DNA of 64,000 bases from the NCBI RefSeq assembly GCF_001598055.1, contig NZ_CP014845.1, positions 1,612,001 to 1,676,000 on the forward strand, given 5' to 3'. The first letter of the stretch is position 1; each line of letters begins with the position of its first letter. Below the pieces are notes generated by a model, which ran no database searches, was not told the DNA's origin, and was given only the letters and a program-made list of their open reading frames with translations. Positions 52,653-61,585 of the stretch are shown here, one piece after another. Origin of the DNA: Cupriavidus nantongensis (GTDB taxonomy: Bacteria > Pseudomonadota > Gammaproteobacteria > Burkholderiales > Burkholderiaceae). The translations under genes were made by a program, and so were the position numbers.

Positions 52653-53531
52653 TCAGCGATCCGCCACCCGCTTCCAGCCCTCGGGCGAGAAGCTGCGCAT
52701 GGCCCGGGCGCGGGATGCCGTACCGGGCCCCAGATCCCGTTCGTAGAACACACGGTCGCTGCCGAGCAGGAAGGTGTGGACGCCGGTATCGCCGTAGCGC
52801 GCCGGCCACGCGACCAGGCCGTAGCCGCCGTCGCTGCCTTGTGCGGCCGGCAGGATGCGGTAGTGATAGCCGTAGAACGCTTCGGCGGCAGGCGTTTCGG
52901 GACTCATCGCCAGTGCATCGGGACCGAGCGGGCTGGCGTCCTGTTCGCTGGCCGCGGGCCAGTAGAGGCCGTCGGTCTTGCCGGGCGTGCTGATCAGCCG
53001 CCTGGCGTAGCGGCCCTGGCCCACTTGTTCGGCATAGCGCTGCTGGGCGTCGGCCAGTTGCAGCAAGGTCTCCATGGTGACCAGTTCGTTGCGACCAAGG
53101 CGGCGGCGGCGCACTTCCTGCTGGCCGGCAGGCAGGTCGAACTGCCAGCCGCCCTTCTGCCGGGCCAGCGGTACGGGGAAGGTCCACCCGCTCTCTCCCA
53201 CTGCAATGCGTGCGCGGTTATCGCCTTCGGGCTGCACGGCATGGTGGCGCGCCCAGGCGCCCAGGAAGTCATAGACGTCGTCCTGGTCGATCGAGCCCTG
53301 CGGCACCAGCAACTGGTATTGCTTGCCCAGCACGCGCCGCAGTGCGTCGCCATCGCTGCGCGCGATGGCGTCGCCGAGCGCATCGGCCGCTGCTTCGGGG
53401 CTCGGGTAGACCTGCTGGGCCGCGACGGGAACGGCCAGCGACAGGGCCAGGGCCGCGGCCGCGACGGGCAGCGCGCGCGCACCGCGGACGAAGGCGACGC
53501 TGGAGATCAGGGTACCGGTCTTGCGCATCAT
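52653..53531 (-). CDS. DUF2950 family periplasmic protein
   Basis: 292 residues, signal peptide to about residue 38 (VAAQQ), then YPSPEAAADALGDAIARSDG, GYHYRILPAAQGSDGGYG and GLVAWPARYGDTGVHTFLLG, typical of DUF2950. GGAGGT precedes the ATG at 53531 and lies inside the end of the DUF3300 gene, whose stop is 3 nt away, so the two are coupled. DUF2950 and DUF3300 genes regularly travel together in Proteobacteria, but the role is unknown. Confidence 0.85.
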   Translation of the reverse strand: MMRKTGTLISSVAFVRGARALPVAAAALALSLAVPVAAQQVYPSPEAAADALGDAIARSDGDALRRVLGKQYQLLVPQGSIDQDDVYDFLGAWARHHAVQPEGDNRARIAVGESGWTFPVPLARQKGGWQFDLPAGQQEVRRRRLGRNELVTMETLLQLADAQQRYAEQVGQGRYARRLISTPGKTDGLYWPAASEQDASPLGPDALAMSPETPAAEAFYGYHYRILPAAQGSDGGYGLVAWPARYGDTGVHTFLLGSDRVFYERDLGPGTASRARAMRSFSPEGWKRVADR

Positions 53532-53534
53532 GCA

Positions 53535-54881
53535 TTACCTCCGGCCATGGCCAAAATGTTCGCCGCCGCCACGCCTGCCTCCGCCTGCCGGCGCGCCGCC
53601 GTGACGCATGCCGCCCTGGCTGAACCCGGCCTGCCGCACCGGCGCTGCCTGGCGCTGCGACAAACCGGCGCGCTGCGTCTGCTGGCGCATGCGGTCGCCG
53701 TTGCCGGCGTCGCGCAGTGCGCTGTCGCGATTGGCATTGCGTGCCCGATCGCGCGCCGCGGCCTGGTCGGCGCGCTGGTGCTCGGCACCGGCAGGACGCG
53801 GATTGCGCGTGCCGGCACCGGCCGCGCCCGGCCGCGCGCCTTCGGTGCGGCCAGCCACGCCGCCGGCATGGCCAGGAATGGCCTGACCGGTACGGCCTTC
53901 GAACGAGCGCGCGGCGCGATCGCGCGCCTGGTCGCGCGCCGACGGCTCACGCTGCACGGCGCCGGCACCGCCGATGCGCTGGCCCGCTTGCGCGCCCGCC
54001 TGGCGATTGGCCAGGCCGGCCTGGCGCTGCTGGTCATAGCGGCCGCGCACCGCCGCGTTGTTGTAAGGCACGTTGCCGCGCCGGGCCGGGTTGTGCTGCC
54101 AGTTCACGTTGGCACGGTTCACGTCCAGGCGCTGGTTGACATTGATGTTGTTGTAGCGATTCACGTTGATGTTGACATCGTGGTCGTGCCAGTCGAATCC
54201 GCCCCACATCGCATCGACCGCGGCCACACCCAGCCCGAAGCCGATGCCCGACACCAGTGCCGTGGCGAACACCGAGCCGGGCGGCGGCGGATAATACGCC
54301 GGCGGATAAGCCGGATACGGCCAGGTGCCGTAGACCGTGGTCGGGTTATAGGTCGGCACGTAGACCACCTGCGGATTGGCGGGCTCGATCTGCACGATGG
54401 TGGTGCCGCCGGTGCTCTGCGTCACCACCTTCTGCTGTTCGGTAGTCTTGAGCGTGCCCGCCTTCTGCGCCTGCAAGCGCAAGCGCTGCACCGAGTCCAT
54501 CACGTCATTGGGCTGCGCCAGGAAGGCATCGCCGATCGACTGCACCCACTGCGGCTGGCGTCCCATCATGTCGAGCACCGACGGGAAGGCGGCCAGCGAT
54601 TGCACGCTGGGGTCCCAGTTCTGGCCGGCCACGGCCTTGGTTGCAGCGTCGCCCGACAGGCTGGGATTGGCCTTGGACCATTGCGCCGCCGCGGCCACGT
54701 CGGCCGGATAGGTGGCGGCCATCAGCACCTGTGACAGCAGCGCATCGGGATACAGCGCCACCGGCGCGGTGAGCTGGTCCAGCTGGGCCTGGCTCAGCGT
54801 GGTTTGCGCCAGCGCCGGCTGCAGGGGCGCCATCAGCATCAGTGCCAGGCACCATGCGAAAAGCCGTTGAAGACGATGCAT
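53535..54881 (-). CDS. DUF3300 family envelope protein with disordered C-terminal half
   Basis: 448 residues from the ATG at 54881. Signal peptide of about 25 residues, then the DUF3300 domain (about 28-240: LDQLTAPVALYPDALLSQVL, VVYVPTYNPTTVYGTWPYPA). A membrane-like glycine-rich helix (VSGIGFGLGVAAVDAMWGGF) and a WHDHDVNINVNRYNNINVNQ stretch follow. The rest is arginine-, glycine- and alanine-rich and predicted to be disordered. Histidine and asparagine repeats suggest metal or polyanion contact. First gene of the DUF3300-DUF2950 pair. Confidence 0.88.
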   Translation of the reverse strand: MHRLQRLFAWCLALMLMAPLQPALAQTTLSQAQLDQLTAPVALYPDALLSQVLMAATYPADVAAAAQWSKANPSLSGDAATKAVAGQNWDPSVQSLAAFPSVLDMMGRQPQWVQSIGDAFLAQPNDVMDSVQRLRLQAQKAGTLKTTEQQKVVTQSTGGTTIVQIEPANPQVVYVPTYNPTTVYGTWPYPAYPPAYYPPPPGSVFATALVSGIGFGLGVAAVDAMWGGFDWHDHDVNINVNRYNNINVNQRLDVNRANVNWQHNPARRGNVPYNNAAVRGRYDQQRQAGLANRQAGAQAGQRIGGAGAVQREPSARDQARDRAARSFEGRTGQAIPGHAGGVAGRTEGARPGAAGAGTRNPRPAGAEHQRADQAAARDRARNANRDSALRDAGNGDRMRQQTQRAGLSQRQAAPVRQAGFSQGGMRHGGAPAGGGRRGGGEHFGHGRR

Positions 54882-54932
54882 GTTGACGCTCCACAAGTCC
54901 GCAAGTGACAGCCGGCCGCCGCAGGGCTCCGC

Positions 54933-55319
54933 TCAGCGGCGCTCCTGCGCGCACTGCTGGCGATACGCTTCTTCCAGGCGCTTGCGATCCGCCTGGCGTT
55001 CCAGTGTCGGGTAGCTGCGCCCGTCAGCCGTGGTGACCGAACCCTTGCCGGCAGACCACTGCGGCCCGCCAGGCAGTGCGTTGATCTGGTCAAGCAAGTC
55101 CTGGCAGTGCTGCCGCTGCGATGCCGACAGCGTGCCGCCAGGCCCTTCCACCACCGCGGTGGCCTCGTCCAGCATCCGCGGCGGTGGCGGCGCGACCATC
55201 GGCGTAGCAGCAGCAGAAGCAGAAGCAGCCGCGGCCGCGCTGGCATTCCCGGCCGCGCACAACGGCGCAGCCACCATGGCGGCGCATGCCAGCACGCCCG
55301 CCTTGAACAGAAACTTCAT
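54933..55319 (-). CDS. Small secreted protein of unknown function
   Basis: 128 residues from the ATG at 55319 (MKFLFKAGVLACAAMVAAPL; a start at 55328 is also possible). A signal peptide is followed by an alanine-rich linker and a short helical domain with two cysteines (QRQHCQDLLDQINALPGGPQ and EEAYRQQCAQERR) that may form a disulfide. It lies 51 nt upstream of the DUF3300 gene in the same direction and may belong to that operon. The family is not recognised. Confidence 0.7.
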   Translation of the reverse strand: MKFLFKAGVLACAAMVAAPLCAAGNASAAAAASASAAATPMVAPPPPRMLDEATAVVEGPGGTLSASQRQHCQDLLDQINALPGGPQWSAGKGSVTTADGRSYPTLERQADRKRLEEAYRQQCAQERR

Positions 55320-55388
55320 CAAACCCATGACTCCAGAGCCAACCACGGCAAGGTCTCGCCGTGGGCATGTTGCGGGAACCGTCCGTCG

Positions 55389-55679
55389 CTAGCGGTCCTT
55401 GCTGTTGCCGCCGCGGCGGCCGGTACGGTTGCGCATCAACTCAAGCTTGAGCAGCGCATCCGCAAGCATACTCTTCAGCCTGGCATTCTCTTCCTGCAGT
55501 TCGCGCAGCTTGCGACCATCGCGCGCCTCGCCGTTGCCTGGCTGGCCGTAGCGGCTGCGCCATCCGTAGAACGATGCATCGCTGAAGCCATAGCGCGCGC
55601 ACAACTCGCGCACCGGCACGCCGCTGGCCGCCTCGGCGAGATAACCGCGGATCTGTTCTTCCGAATAGCGTCTATTCAC
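55389..55679 (-). CDS. Orphan IS3-type transposase OrfA-like protein
   Basis: 96 residues from the GTG at 55679 (GGAGAG upstream). HTH_Tnp_1-like fold: RRYSEEQIRGYLAEAASGVP, VRELCARYGFSDASFYGWRS, then a leucine-zipper helix (LRELQEENARLKSMLADALL). This is the DNA-binding half of an IS3-family transposase. There is no OrfB, no frameshift signal and no terminal repeats on either side, so it is a relic or a domesticated DNA-binding protein. The frame is intact, which favours retention. Confidence 0.75.
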   Translation of the reverse strand: MNRRYSEEQIRGYLAEAASGVPVRELCARYGFSDASFYGWRSRYGQPGNGEARDGRKLRELQEENARLKSMLADALLKLELMRNRTGRRGGNSKDR

Positions 55680-56480
55680 GATCTCTCCGCTTCGCAACGG
55701 CGGGGGCCCAGGCGTCGCACAGCCGCGACGCCAACCGTGCCGACTCTCGCCGTAAGTTAGCCCAGCCCCGCCGCAAAAGGCAATTCAGTGTCTTCGCAGT
55801 GCGAGTTAAGAAAATTATCGCGACGCACCGGTACTACCGCTTGGCAGGCGTCACCAAATTTCGTTATTCCAATTTGGAAATTGCATGAACTGATTGCATG
55901 CAAAGGTCACCCAAGCGGGGGATGGAATACCGTTTCCCGTACCGGCATTTGACGCCAGCCCGGCCCGCAAACACTGATGCCAAGCCATGTCTGCGCAGCG
56001 ATACAAGAGCGTCAAAAAAGAATTGACAGGTCTGTCATCAATTCAAGTTTCTAGGACTTTCTCTAAGCATGTATTAAGATTCCCCGGCATAACTAAATTT
56101 CACACGCGTTCGCACGACGCCCATGCGGTGCCGGCAGAAGCGCGGTCCGGTAGCGCACCACCCAGATATCGCCCTGCATGCCGGTACCCATCCCGGCCGT
56201 CGGCATGCGCGGGATTTAGTGAATCGAAGCGTAGCTACACTGTGGACCCTGCCACTGTGGGCACTGGCGTGTCACGCGTGCAGTGAAACATCCTGCAAGA
56301 GCCCTCGGCGCGGGACCTCATGCTGGCCCACGGGCTCACATGGCGTGGCACCGATCCGCGAGCAACCGTGGCGAATGCGCCGCGATGCGCCCTGGTTTCA
56401 TGCGCGCCATCACTGGCGCATCGCTGTTTGCATCAGGCCGACAACGAAGAACGCGAAGTCATGTATCGGGAGAAGTCGGA
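55680..56480. other. AT-richer intergenic island with several dyads
   Basis: No gene supported over 800 bases. From about 55790 to 56110 the DNA is much richer in A/T than anything near it. It contains CCAAATT..AATTTGG (about 55852-55878) and a TGACAG-GT-CTGTCA dyad flanked by GAATT/AATTC (about 56028-56052). This could be the promoter and operator region of the LysR gene at 56481, or an acquired fragment left with the transposase gene. Confidence 0.5.
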
Positions 56481-57440
56481 ATGCGTCATGTCAGCACAAA
56501 GTTATTGCATGTCTTTGTCCTGGTCATGGAGTACCGTGACCTGAGCGCGGTTGCGGCTTGCACCCAGGGACGCGTGCCCACGGTGGCGTACAGCCTGGCG
56601 CGCTTGCGCGAGATCACCGGCGACCCGCTGTTCGTCAAGCGCAACGGCATGCTCGAGCCCACGCCGCACGCGCTGCGCCTGGAACAGACGGCGCGCCAGA
56701 TCCTGGCCAAGTGGAACCACCTGGTACGGCCCGGCGAACCGGGCCTGAGCAAACGCCGCGAAGGCGGCAGGCGCGTTTCCATCGGCTTTTCCTCATCGAT
56801 CGGCGATCCCGTCATCACCGAAATCCTGACCGCGCTGTGCGAGCAGTTTCCGCAAGACAGCTTTGTCACGCGCCCGGTGATTGCCGACGCCGCCCTCGCC
56901 GGGCAACTGGGTGATGGCGAACTCGACTGCGCCTTCGTCGTCGACAGCGGCCATGATCCCGAACGCGTGCGCCAGCACAACATCATGGCCACGCCGCGCC
57001 GGCTGGTCAGCGCCACGCGCGGCGGCAGCCCGGATGAAAGCGAGAGCGCGTGGATCCTGTTGCAGGAAGACAGCGAGGCCGGCAGCCCGCTGCGAGCGTT
57101 CCTGAGCCGGCAGGCCAGCACGCCCGGGCATCGCGAGACGGTGGTGCCGTCCTGGCATACGCAGATCACGCTGCTGCATTCCGCCGGCGGTATCTGCCCG
57201 GTGCTGGATTTCAACGTGCCGCTGGTCACGCGCGAGCGCAAGACCCGGCTGCTGGCACCGCCAAGCAGCTTCCCCGAATGGGCCGCGCTGCATTTCTGGG
57301 GGCCGGAGCGCAGCCGCGACCAGGGCGTGCTGCGCGATGTCATGGAAGTCGGCAGCGCGGTGCTGCGCGACCCGCTCAAGGCCATCGACGGGCGCCGCAA
57401 CGGGCGTCCCGCAGTCCCGGCCGAGGCCGCGACGACCTGA
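56481..57440 (+). CDS. LysR-type transcriptional regulator
   Basis: 319 residues from the ATG at 56481 (MRHVSTKLLHVFVLVMEYRD; GGAG 8-12 nt upstream). The helix-turn-helix (AACTQGRVPTVAYSLARLRE) and wing (GDPLFVKRNGMLEPTPHALR) are of the NodD/LinR-like LysR subgroup. The effector domain begins near residue 95 (RRVSIGFSSSIGDPVITEIL). The next gene is a response regulator 420 nt away. No adjacent divergent target, so its regulon is probably elsewhere. Confidence 0.87.
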   Translation: MRHVSTKLLHVFVLVMEYRDLSAVAACTQGRVPTVAYSLARLREITGDPLFVKRNGMLEPTPHALRLEQTARQILAKWNHLVRPGEPGLSKRREGGRRVSIGFSSSIGDPVITEILTALCEQFPQDSFVTRPVIADAALAGQLGDGELDCAFVVDSGHDPERVRQHNIMATPRRLVSATRGGSPDESESAWILLQEDSEAGSPLRAFLSRQASTPGHRETVVPSWHTQITLLHSAGGICPVLDFNVPLVTRERKTRLLAPPSSFPEWAALHFWGPERSRDQGVLRDVMEVGSAVLRDPLKAIDGRRNGRPAVPAEAATT

Positions 57441-57862
57441 AGCAAGACGCAATCACCCGCGTGCCAACGAGCGCTGCTCGCCGCAAGGCGGCAGCGCTCT
57501 TTGTTATCACCGGCCGTTGTCACGGATCGGCGACAGCCATGTCGCTTATCCGATTGCCGAGATGAGTTTTCTGGACTGACCGCCCGCGCTACACGCGCGC
57601 GCGCGCTGGAAGGCGCAAGGATCTTTTCGGCGCGCGATTTACGAATCCTCCTAGTTCCGCCGCACGCACTCGCCGCTATGCTGCCATGGCATTGCCGCAG
57701 TCCGGTCATCTCCCGTCTGGCCCGGACCGGCGGTCATGCGAGCAGTTGTCCGGCGCCTCCAAGTCTGGCGTCATTTTTGCGCCGCACGTCGCCCAGGCGT
57801 GCGGCGTTTTCTTGACGTTGCCAAAGGCTGCGCCGCGTGAACCAGAACCGAGGAGCAACCTG
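57441..57862. other. Intergenic region between LysR and response regulator genes
   Basis: No gene supported. It contains the terminator-like hairpin at 57780-57813, listed separately, and a CG-dinucleotide run near 57594-57606. The promoter of the response regulator probably lies between the hairpin and 57863. Confidence 0.45.
57780..57813 (+). terminator. Terminator-like hairpin upstream of the response regulator
   Basis: CGCCGCACG (57780-57788), 9-nt loop, CGTGCGGCG (57798-57806), then TTTTCTT. It is a perfect 9-bp stem with a U-run. It lies 340 nt past the LysR stop and 49 nt before the response regulator start, so it could act as an attenuator in the latter's leader. Confidence 0.65.
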
Positions 57863-58528
57863 ATGGCATTGAGGATCCTGCTTGCCGACGACCACCCGCT
57901 GGTCGCGGCGGCCGTCGCCGACCGATTGCATACCCAGACCGGCTGGGAAGTCTGCGGCAGCGTGACCAGCGCGATGGCGCTGCTCAACAGCATCGACAGC
58001 CTGCGCCCCGATGTCGTCATCACGGACTACCACATGCCCGCGCAAGGCGAACGCAACAGCGACGGACTGCGGCTGCTGGCAAGCCTGCGGCGGCGGTATC
58101 CGTCGCTGGCGGTGATCGTGCTGACCATGATCACCAACCCGCTGGTGCTGCGCTCGATCCTCGACACCCAGGTGCACGGACTGGTGCTGAAGGACGCCCC
58201 GCTGACCGAACTGGTCACGGTGGTGTACCGCATCCAGCGCGGTTTTCATTACATCGGCAAGTCGGCCATGGAAGTACTGTCGCAGGCTGACCCCGGCAGC
58301 CTGGTGGGCGCGGGCCGGGCTGGCGCGGAACGCCTGTCGCGGCGTGAAATGGAAGTCCTGCGGCTATACCTGACCGGGCGCTCGGTCAGCGAGATCGCAA
58401 TCCAGCTGTGCCGCAGCGTCAAGACCATCAGCCGGCAGAAGAACTGCGCCATGCAGAAGCTCGGCGTCACCAACGACCGCGAGCTGTTCGAGTTTGCCGC
58501 GCTCAACGGGCTGCTGCTGAGCGGCTGA
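57863..58528 (+). CDS. NarL/RcsB-type response regulator
   Basis: 221 residues. Receiver domain about 1-125: acidic pair LADD at 7-10, phospho-acceptor D55 in VVITDYHMPA, and the lysine in GLVLKDAPL. LuxR-type DNA-binding domain about 150-215 (RLSRREMEVLRLYLTGRSVS, EIAIQLCRSVKTISRQK), closest in pattern to RcsB. AGGAGC precedes the ATG at 57863. No histidine kinase gene adjoins. The stop codon lies within an 8-bp tandem repeat. Confidence 0.92.
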   Translation: MALRILLADDHPLVAAAVADRLHTQTGWEVCGSVTSAMALLNSIDSLRPDVVITDYHMPAQGERNSDGLRLLASLRRRYPSLAVIVLTMITNPLVLRSILDTQVHGLVLKDAPLTELVTVVYRIQRGFHYIGKSAMEVLSQADPGSLVGAGRAGAERLSRREMEVLRLYLTGRSVSEIAIQLCRSVKTISRQKNCAMQKLGVTNDRELFEFAALNGLLLSG

Positions 58529-58556
58529 GCGGCTGAGCGGCTGAGCGGCTGAGCGC
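58517..58556 (+). repeat. Five tandem 8-bp repeats over the response regulator stop codon
   Basis: CTGAGCGG repeated four times followed by CTGAGCGC. The stop TGA at 58526-58528 is in the second copy. Since eight is not a multiple of three, a change in copy number before the stop would shift the frame and alter the C-terminus. Confidence 0.85.
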
Positions 58557-58571
58557 AACGCTGCCCCGACA

Positions 58572-59033
58572 TCAGGCCGCGTCGGCCTGCTCCGCCGCGC
58601 GGGCCTGTGCGTGGGCGATTCCCGCCTCCAGGCGCGCCAGGCCGCGCGACAGTTCGCGCATGGTGGTGGGCGAGACCTCGGACAGCACGTCCTCGAGAAA
58701 GGCGGAGCGCAGCGGCATGGCGCGTGCCACTACCTCGCGTCCGGCCGGCGACAGCGTGACATGGGTCACGCGGTTGTCGCGCTCGGACGTGGTGCGCTCG
58801 ACCCAGCCAAGTTCCTGCATCGCCTTGAGCTGGCGCGTCAGCGCACCGGGGTCCATGACGACGAGGTCGGCCAGCGCCTTCTGGCCGATGGCGCCCTCCT
58901 GGTGATGCAGCGCATGCAGGATGCGCCAGCGCGGCAAGGGCAGTCCCATGCGCTGCTCGAACGCCCCCGCATAGGCGCGGTAGGTTCGGCCGAACTGCTG
59001 CAATACGGCCACGCTCTGTCGCTCCAGTTCCAT
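58572..59033 (-). CDS. MarR-family transcriptional regulator
   Basis: 153 residues. Winged helix about 35-105 (ALADLVVMDPGALTRQLKAM, ELGWVERTTSERDNRVTHVT, LSPAGREVV), dimer helices at both ends. It lies 32 nt behind the DHA2 exporter gene and is probably co-transcribed with it. MarR proteins usually repress their exporter and are released by phenolic or drug ligands. AGGAG lies upstream of the ATG at 59033. Confidence 0.92.
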   Translation of the reverse strand: MELERQSVAVLQQFGRTYRAYAGAFEQRMGLPLPRWRILHALHHQEGAIGQKALADLVVMDPGALTRQLKAMQELGWVERTTSERDNRVTHVTLSPAGREVVARAMPLRSAFLEDVLSEVSPTTMRELSRGLARLEAGIAHAQARAAEQADAA

Positions 59034-59065
59034 CCATTCTCCTCAGGGTAAGTTGCCGCCGGGCT

Positions 59066-60661
59066 TCACTCCGCCGCCATCGCCGGCGCGGGGCTGCGGG
59101 TCAGCTTGATCGACGGCACCTGGCGCGCGCACCACACGCCCAGCGCGGCCGCCGCGCCCGCCACCACCAGGCCGAGATGGATAGACCCCACCAGCGACAC
59201 GCGCGCCTGCTCCAGCAGCAATGCGCCATTGTGCCCGGCCTGCTCCAGCTGGCCGAGCAGCGCCAGCTGCGACGCCTTGTCGATCAGCACCTGCGGGTCC
59301 GCCATGCGCGACACCCACTGGGTCGCATTGGCGCCGGACAGCGCCTGTTCAACGCCGCCGGTATAGCTGCGCGTCACCAGCGTGCCCACGATCGCGGTGC
59401 CGACCATGCCGCCCACCATGCGCAGCGACTGCAGCATGGCCGTGGCGATGCCAAGGTGCTCGCGCCCCGCGGTCTGCTGCGCGAACACCGTCAGGTTCGG
59501 CATGATAAAGCCAAGACCCAGGCCGCCGATCAGCATGATGACCATCAGCACGCCATGCGGCATGCCGCGCGTGGCCTGCGACAGCCCCAGGCATGACAGC
59601 GCCAGCATGCCGAAGCCGGCATAGAGCATGGTGTTCGGCCGGCGGATGCGCGTCACGATGCGGCCGTTCAGGATGCTGCCGATGGTGATGCAGACCACCA
59701 GCGGCGTGATCAATACCCCGGCCTCCTTCGGCGAGTAGCCGAAGCCGCCCTGGAACAGCAGCGGCGCATACAGCAGCAGCGCAAACATGGTGAAACCGGC
59801 GAACACCGAGAGCCTGAACAGCGGCGCCAGCCCCGGATCGCGGAACATCTCGACGGGCAGGATCGGATTGGCGCAGCGCCGCTCCCACTGCCACAGTGCC
59901 ACCAGCGCCACCGCCGCCAGCACGAGCAGGCCCGCGGTATAGGCGTCGAGGCCGCGCGCCGGCAACAATTCCACGCTCATCTGCAGACTGCCAAGCCCCG
60001 CCGCGATCAGCAGCGCCCCCAGCCAGTCCACGCGGATCGGCCCGCGATGCGCCTGCTGGCGCAGGTGCGGCAGGTAGCGCCACGCAAACCACAGCCCGAG
60101 CACGCCCACCGGCAGGTTGACGTAGAACACCGCGCGCCAGCCATACCACTCCGTCAGCAGGCCGCCGAGCGACGGTCCGACCGCATTGGCAATGCCGAAC
60201 GCCGCGCTCAGCATCACCTGCCAGCGCAGCCGCACGTGCGAATCCGGAAACAGGTCGGCGATGCAGGCAAACGCCGTACCGACCAGCATGCCGCCGCCGA
60301 TGCCCTGCAGCGCGCGCGCCGCCACCAGGAACGGCATGTTCGGCGCCATGCCGCACAGGGCCGAGGCCACCGAGAACACCACGATCGACGCCAGCACGAA
60401 CGGCTTGCGTCCGTAGTAGTCACCCAGCCGGCCGAACACCGGCACGGTGATCACCGAGGTGAGCAGGTAGGCCGTGGCCACCCACGCGTAGTATTCGAAC
60501 CCCTGCAGCTCCGCCACCACCGTGGGCAGCGCCGTGCCGACCACCGTCTGGTCCAGCGCCACCAGCATCACCACGAACGCCACCCCCAGCATGGCCAGCA
60601 ACGATTCGCGAAACGGCAGCACCTGGCCGGCGGGCTGGGGACTATGTGGTTCGGAGGTCAT
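59066..60661 (-). CDS. DHA2-family MFS multidrug exporter (EmrB/QacA type)
   Basis: 531 residues, 14 membrane segments. Motif A-like GRLGDYYGRKPFVLAS, LDQTVVGTALPTVVAEL in helix 1 and GIANAVGPSLGGLLTEWYGW (motif C) in helix 5 identify a drug:H+ antiporter. A periplasmic loop near 440-490 precedes the last helix. There is no EmrA-type membrane-fusion gene beside it, so it may work alone. It is first in an operon with MarR. Possible -10 TATAAT and a TTGACA lie in the 50 bases upstream of the ATG at 60661. Confidence 0.92.
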   Translation of the reverse strand: MTSEPHSPQPAGQVLPFRESLLAMLGVAFVVMLVALDQTVVGTALPTVVAELQGFEYYAWVATAYLLTSVITVPVFGRLGDYYGRKPFVLASIVVFSVASALCGMAPNMPFLVAARALQGIGGGMLVGTAFACIADLFPDSHVRLRWQVMLSAAFGIANAVGPSLGGLLTEWYGWRAVFYVNLPVGVLGLWFAWRYLPHLRQQAHRGPIRVDWLGALLIAAGLGSLQMSVELLPARGLDAYTAGLLVLAAVALVALWQWERRCANPILPVEMFRDPGLAPLFRLSVFAGFTMFALLLYAPLLFQGGFGYSPKEAGVLITPLVVCITIGSILNGRIVTRIRRPNTMLYAGFGMLALSCLGLSQATRGMPHGVLMVIMLIGGLGLGFIMPNLTVFAQQTAGREHLGIATAMLQSLRMVGGMVGTAIVGTLVTRSYTGGVEQALSGANATQWVSRMADPQVLIDKASQLALLGQLEQAGHNGALLLEQARVSLVGSIHLGLVVAGAAAALGVWCARQVPSIKLTRSPAPAMAAE

Positions 60662-60783
60662 TTTATTGCTCGATCAATCGTTGCATTGTCAAGAATTATA
60701 GGGCAACTTGCGCGGCCTTGCTCTGCTGTCTCAGGCTCGGTCGTCATGCCGGCGAGCGCCGCAATAAGCTCGCAGAGGCCCCA

Positions 60784-61575
60784 CTACACCAACAAGGTGG
60801 CGCCCGCCCAGACGATCAGCACGACACCCAGCACACGGCCCGCGCGCTCGCCGCCAGGCAGGACTTTTTCAACAAAGACCACCAGGGACAACGCGGCGAT
60901 CCACACGACGTTCATGATGCCGCCGACGAACAGCAGCGCCATCAGCACCCAGCAGCAGCCGACGCAGTAAGCGCCGTGGCGCAGTCCGAGCACGAAGCTG
61001 CCGGCAGCGCCGGGACGCCAGTGCGCCACGAGGAACGCTGCCGGCGCGCGGCACTGCGCCAGGCAGGCTCGCTTGAGCGGCAAAAACTGGTAGACGCCCG
61101 CCGCGAGCAGCACGGTTGCGGAAAGCAGAGCGCTCTTCGACCACAGCATCATTGCTGAAATGAGGCCGGTCGGTTGCAGCGCCAGCTGCAGCGATGCCGC
61201 GCCGATGGCGAACGCGAGCCATGCGGTGAGGTAACCGGCCAGCAGAAGCATCGACGCGGCAGCAGACCCGCCCACGGAAGCATCGTGATGCCGCAATACC
61301 CGCCGATACAGCAAGACGACCGGCGCCGCGCTGGGCGTCATCATCGCGATCATCATCACCCACCACATCAGGATGACGGTGGACAACGGCGTATCCATGC
61401 CACCCATGCCACCCGCCAGCCGATGCGGGAAAAGCGTGACTGCCGTCATGTCGAGCGCAGACATGCCGGTGCCCGCCCCCGTCCACAGATAACCCCACGA
61501 CAACGCGACAATGGCAACGATGGCGAGCGACGTGATGGCGCGCTCGCGTACGAGGACGTATTCAAGACTGATCAT
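60784..61575 (-). CDS. DUF2182 multi-pass membrane protein
   Basis: 263 residues, about seven helices. DUF2182 signatures: ILMWWVMMIAMMTPSAAPVV near residue 68, CLAQCRAPAAF near 171, GLRHGAYCVGCCWVLMALLF near 198. The paired cysteines (C-x3-C, C-x2-CC) and methionine-rich helix suggest a metal, possibly copper, site in the inner membrane. It lies 10 nt behind the DUF1326 gene, and the two families are regularly adjacent. Function unknown. Confidence 0.88.
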   Translation of the reverse strand: MISLEYVLVRERAITSLAIVAIVALSWGYLWTGAGTGMSALDMTAVTLFPHRLAGGMGGMDTPLSTVILMWWVMMIAMMTPSAAPVVLLYRRVLRHHDASVGGSAAASMLLLAGYLTAWLAFAIGAASLQLALQPTGLISAMMLWSKSALLSATVLLAAGVYQFLPLKRACLAQCRAPAAFLVAHWRPGAAGSFVLGLRHGAYCVGCCWVLMALLFVGGIMNVVWIAALSLVVFVEKVLPGGERAGRVLGVVLIVWAGATLLV

Positions 61576-61585
61576 CCGAAACTGC

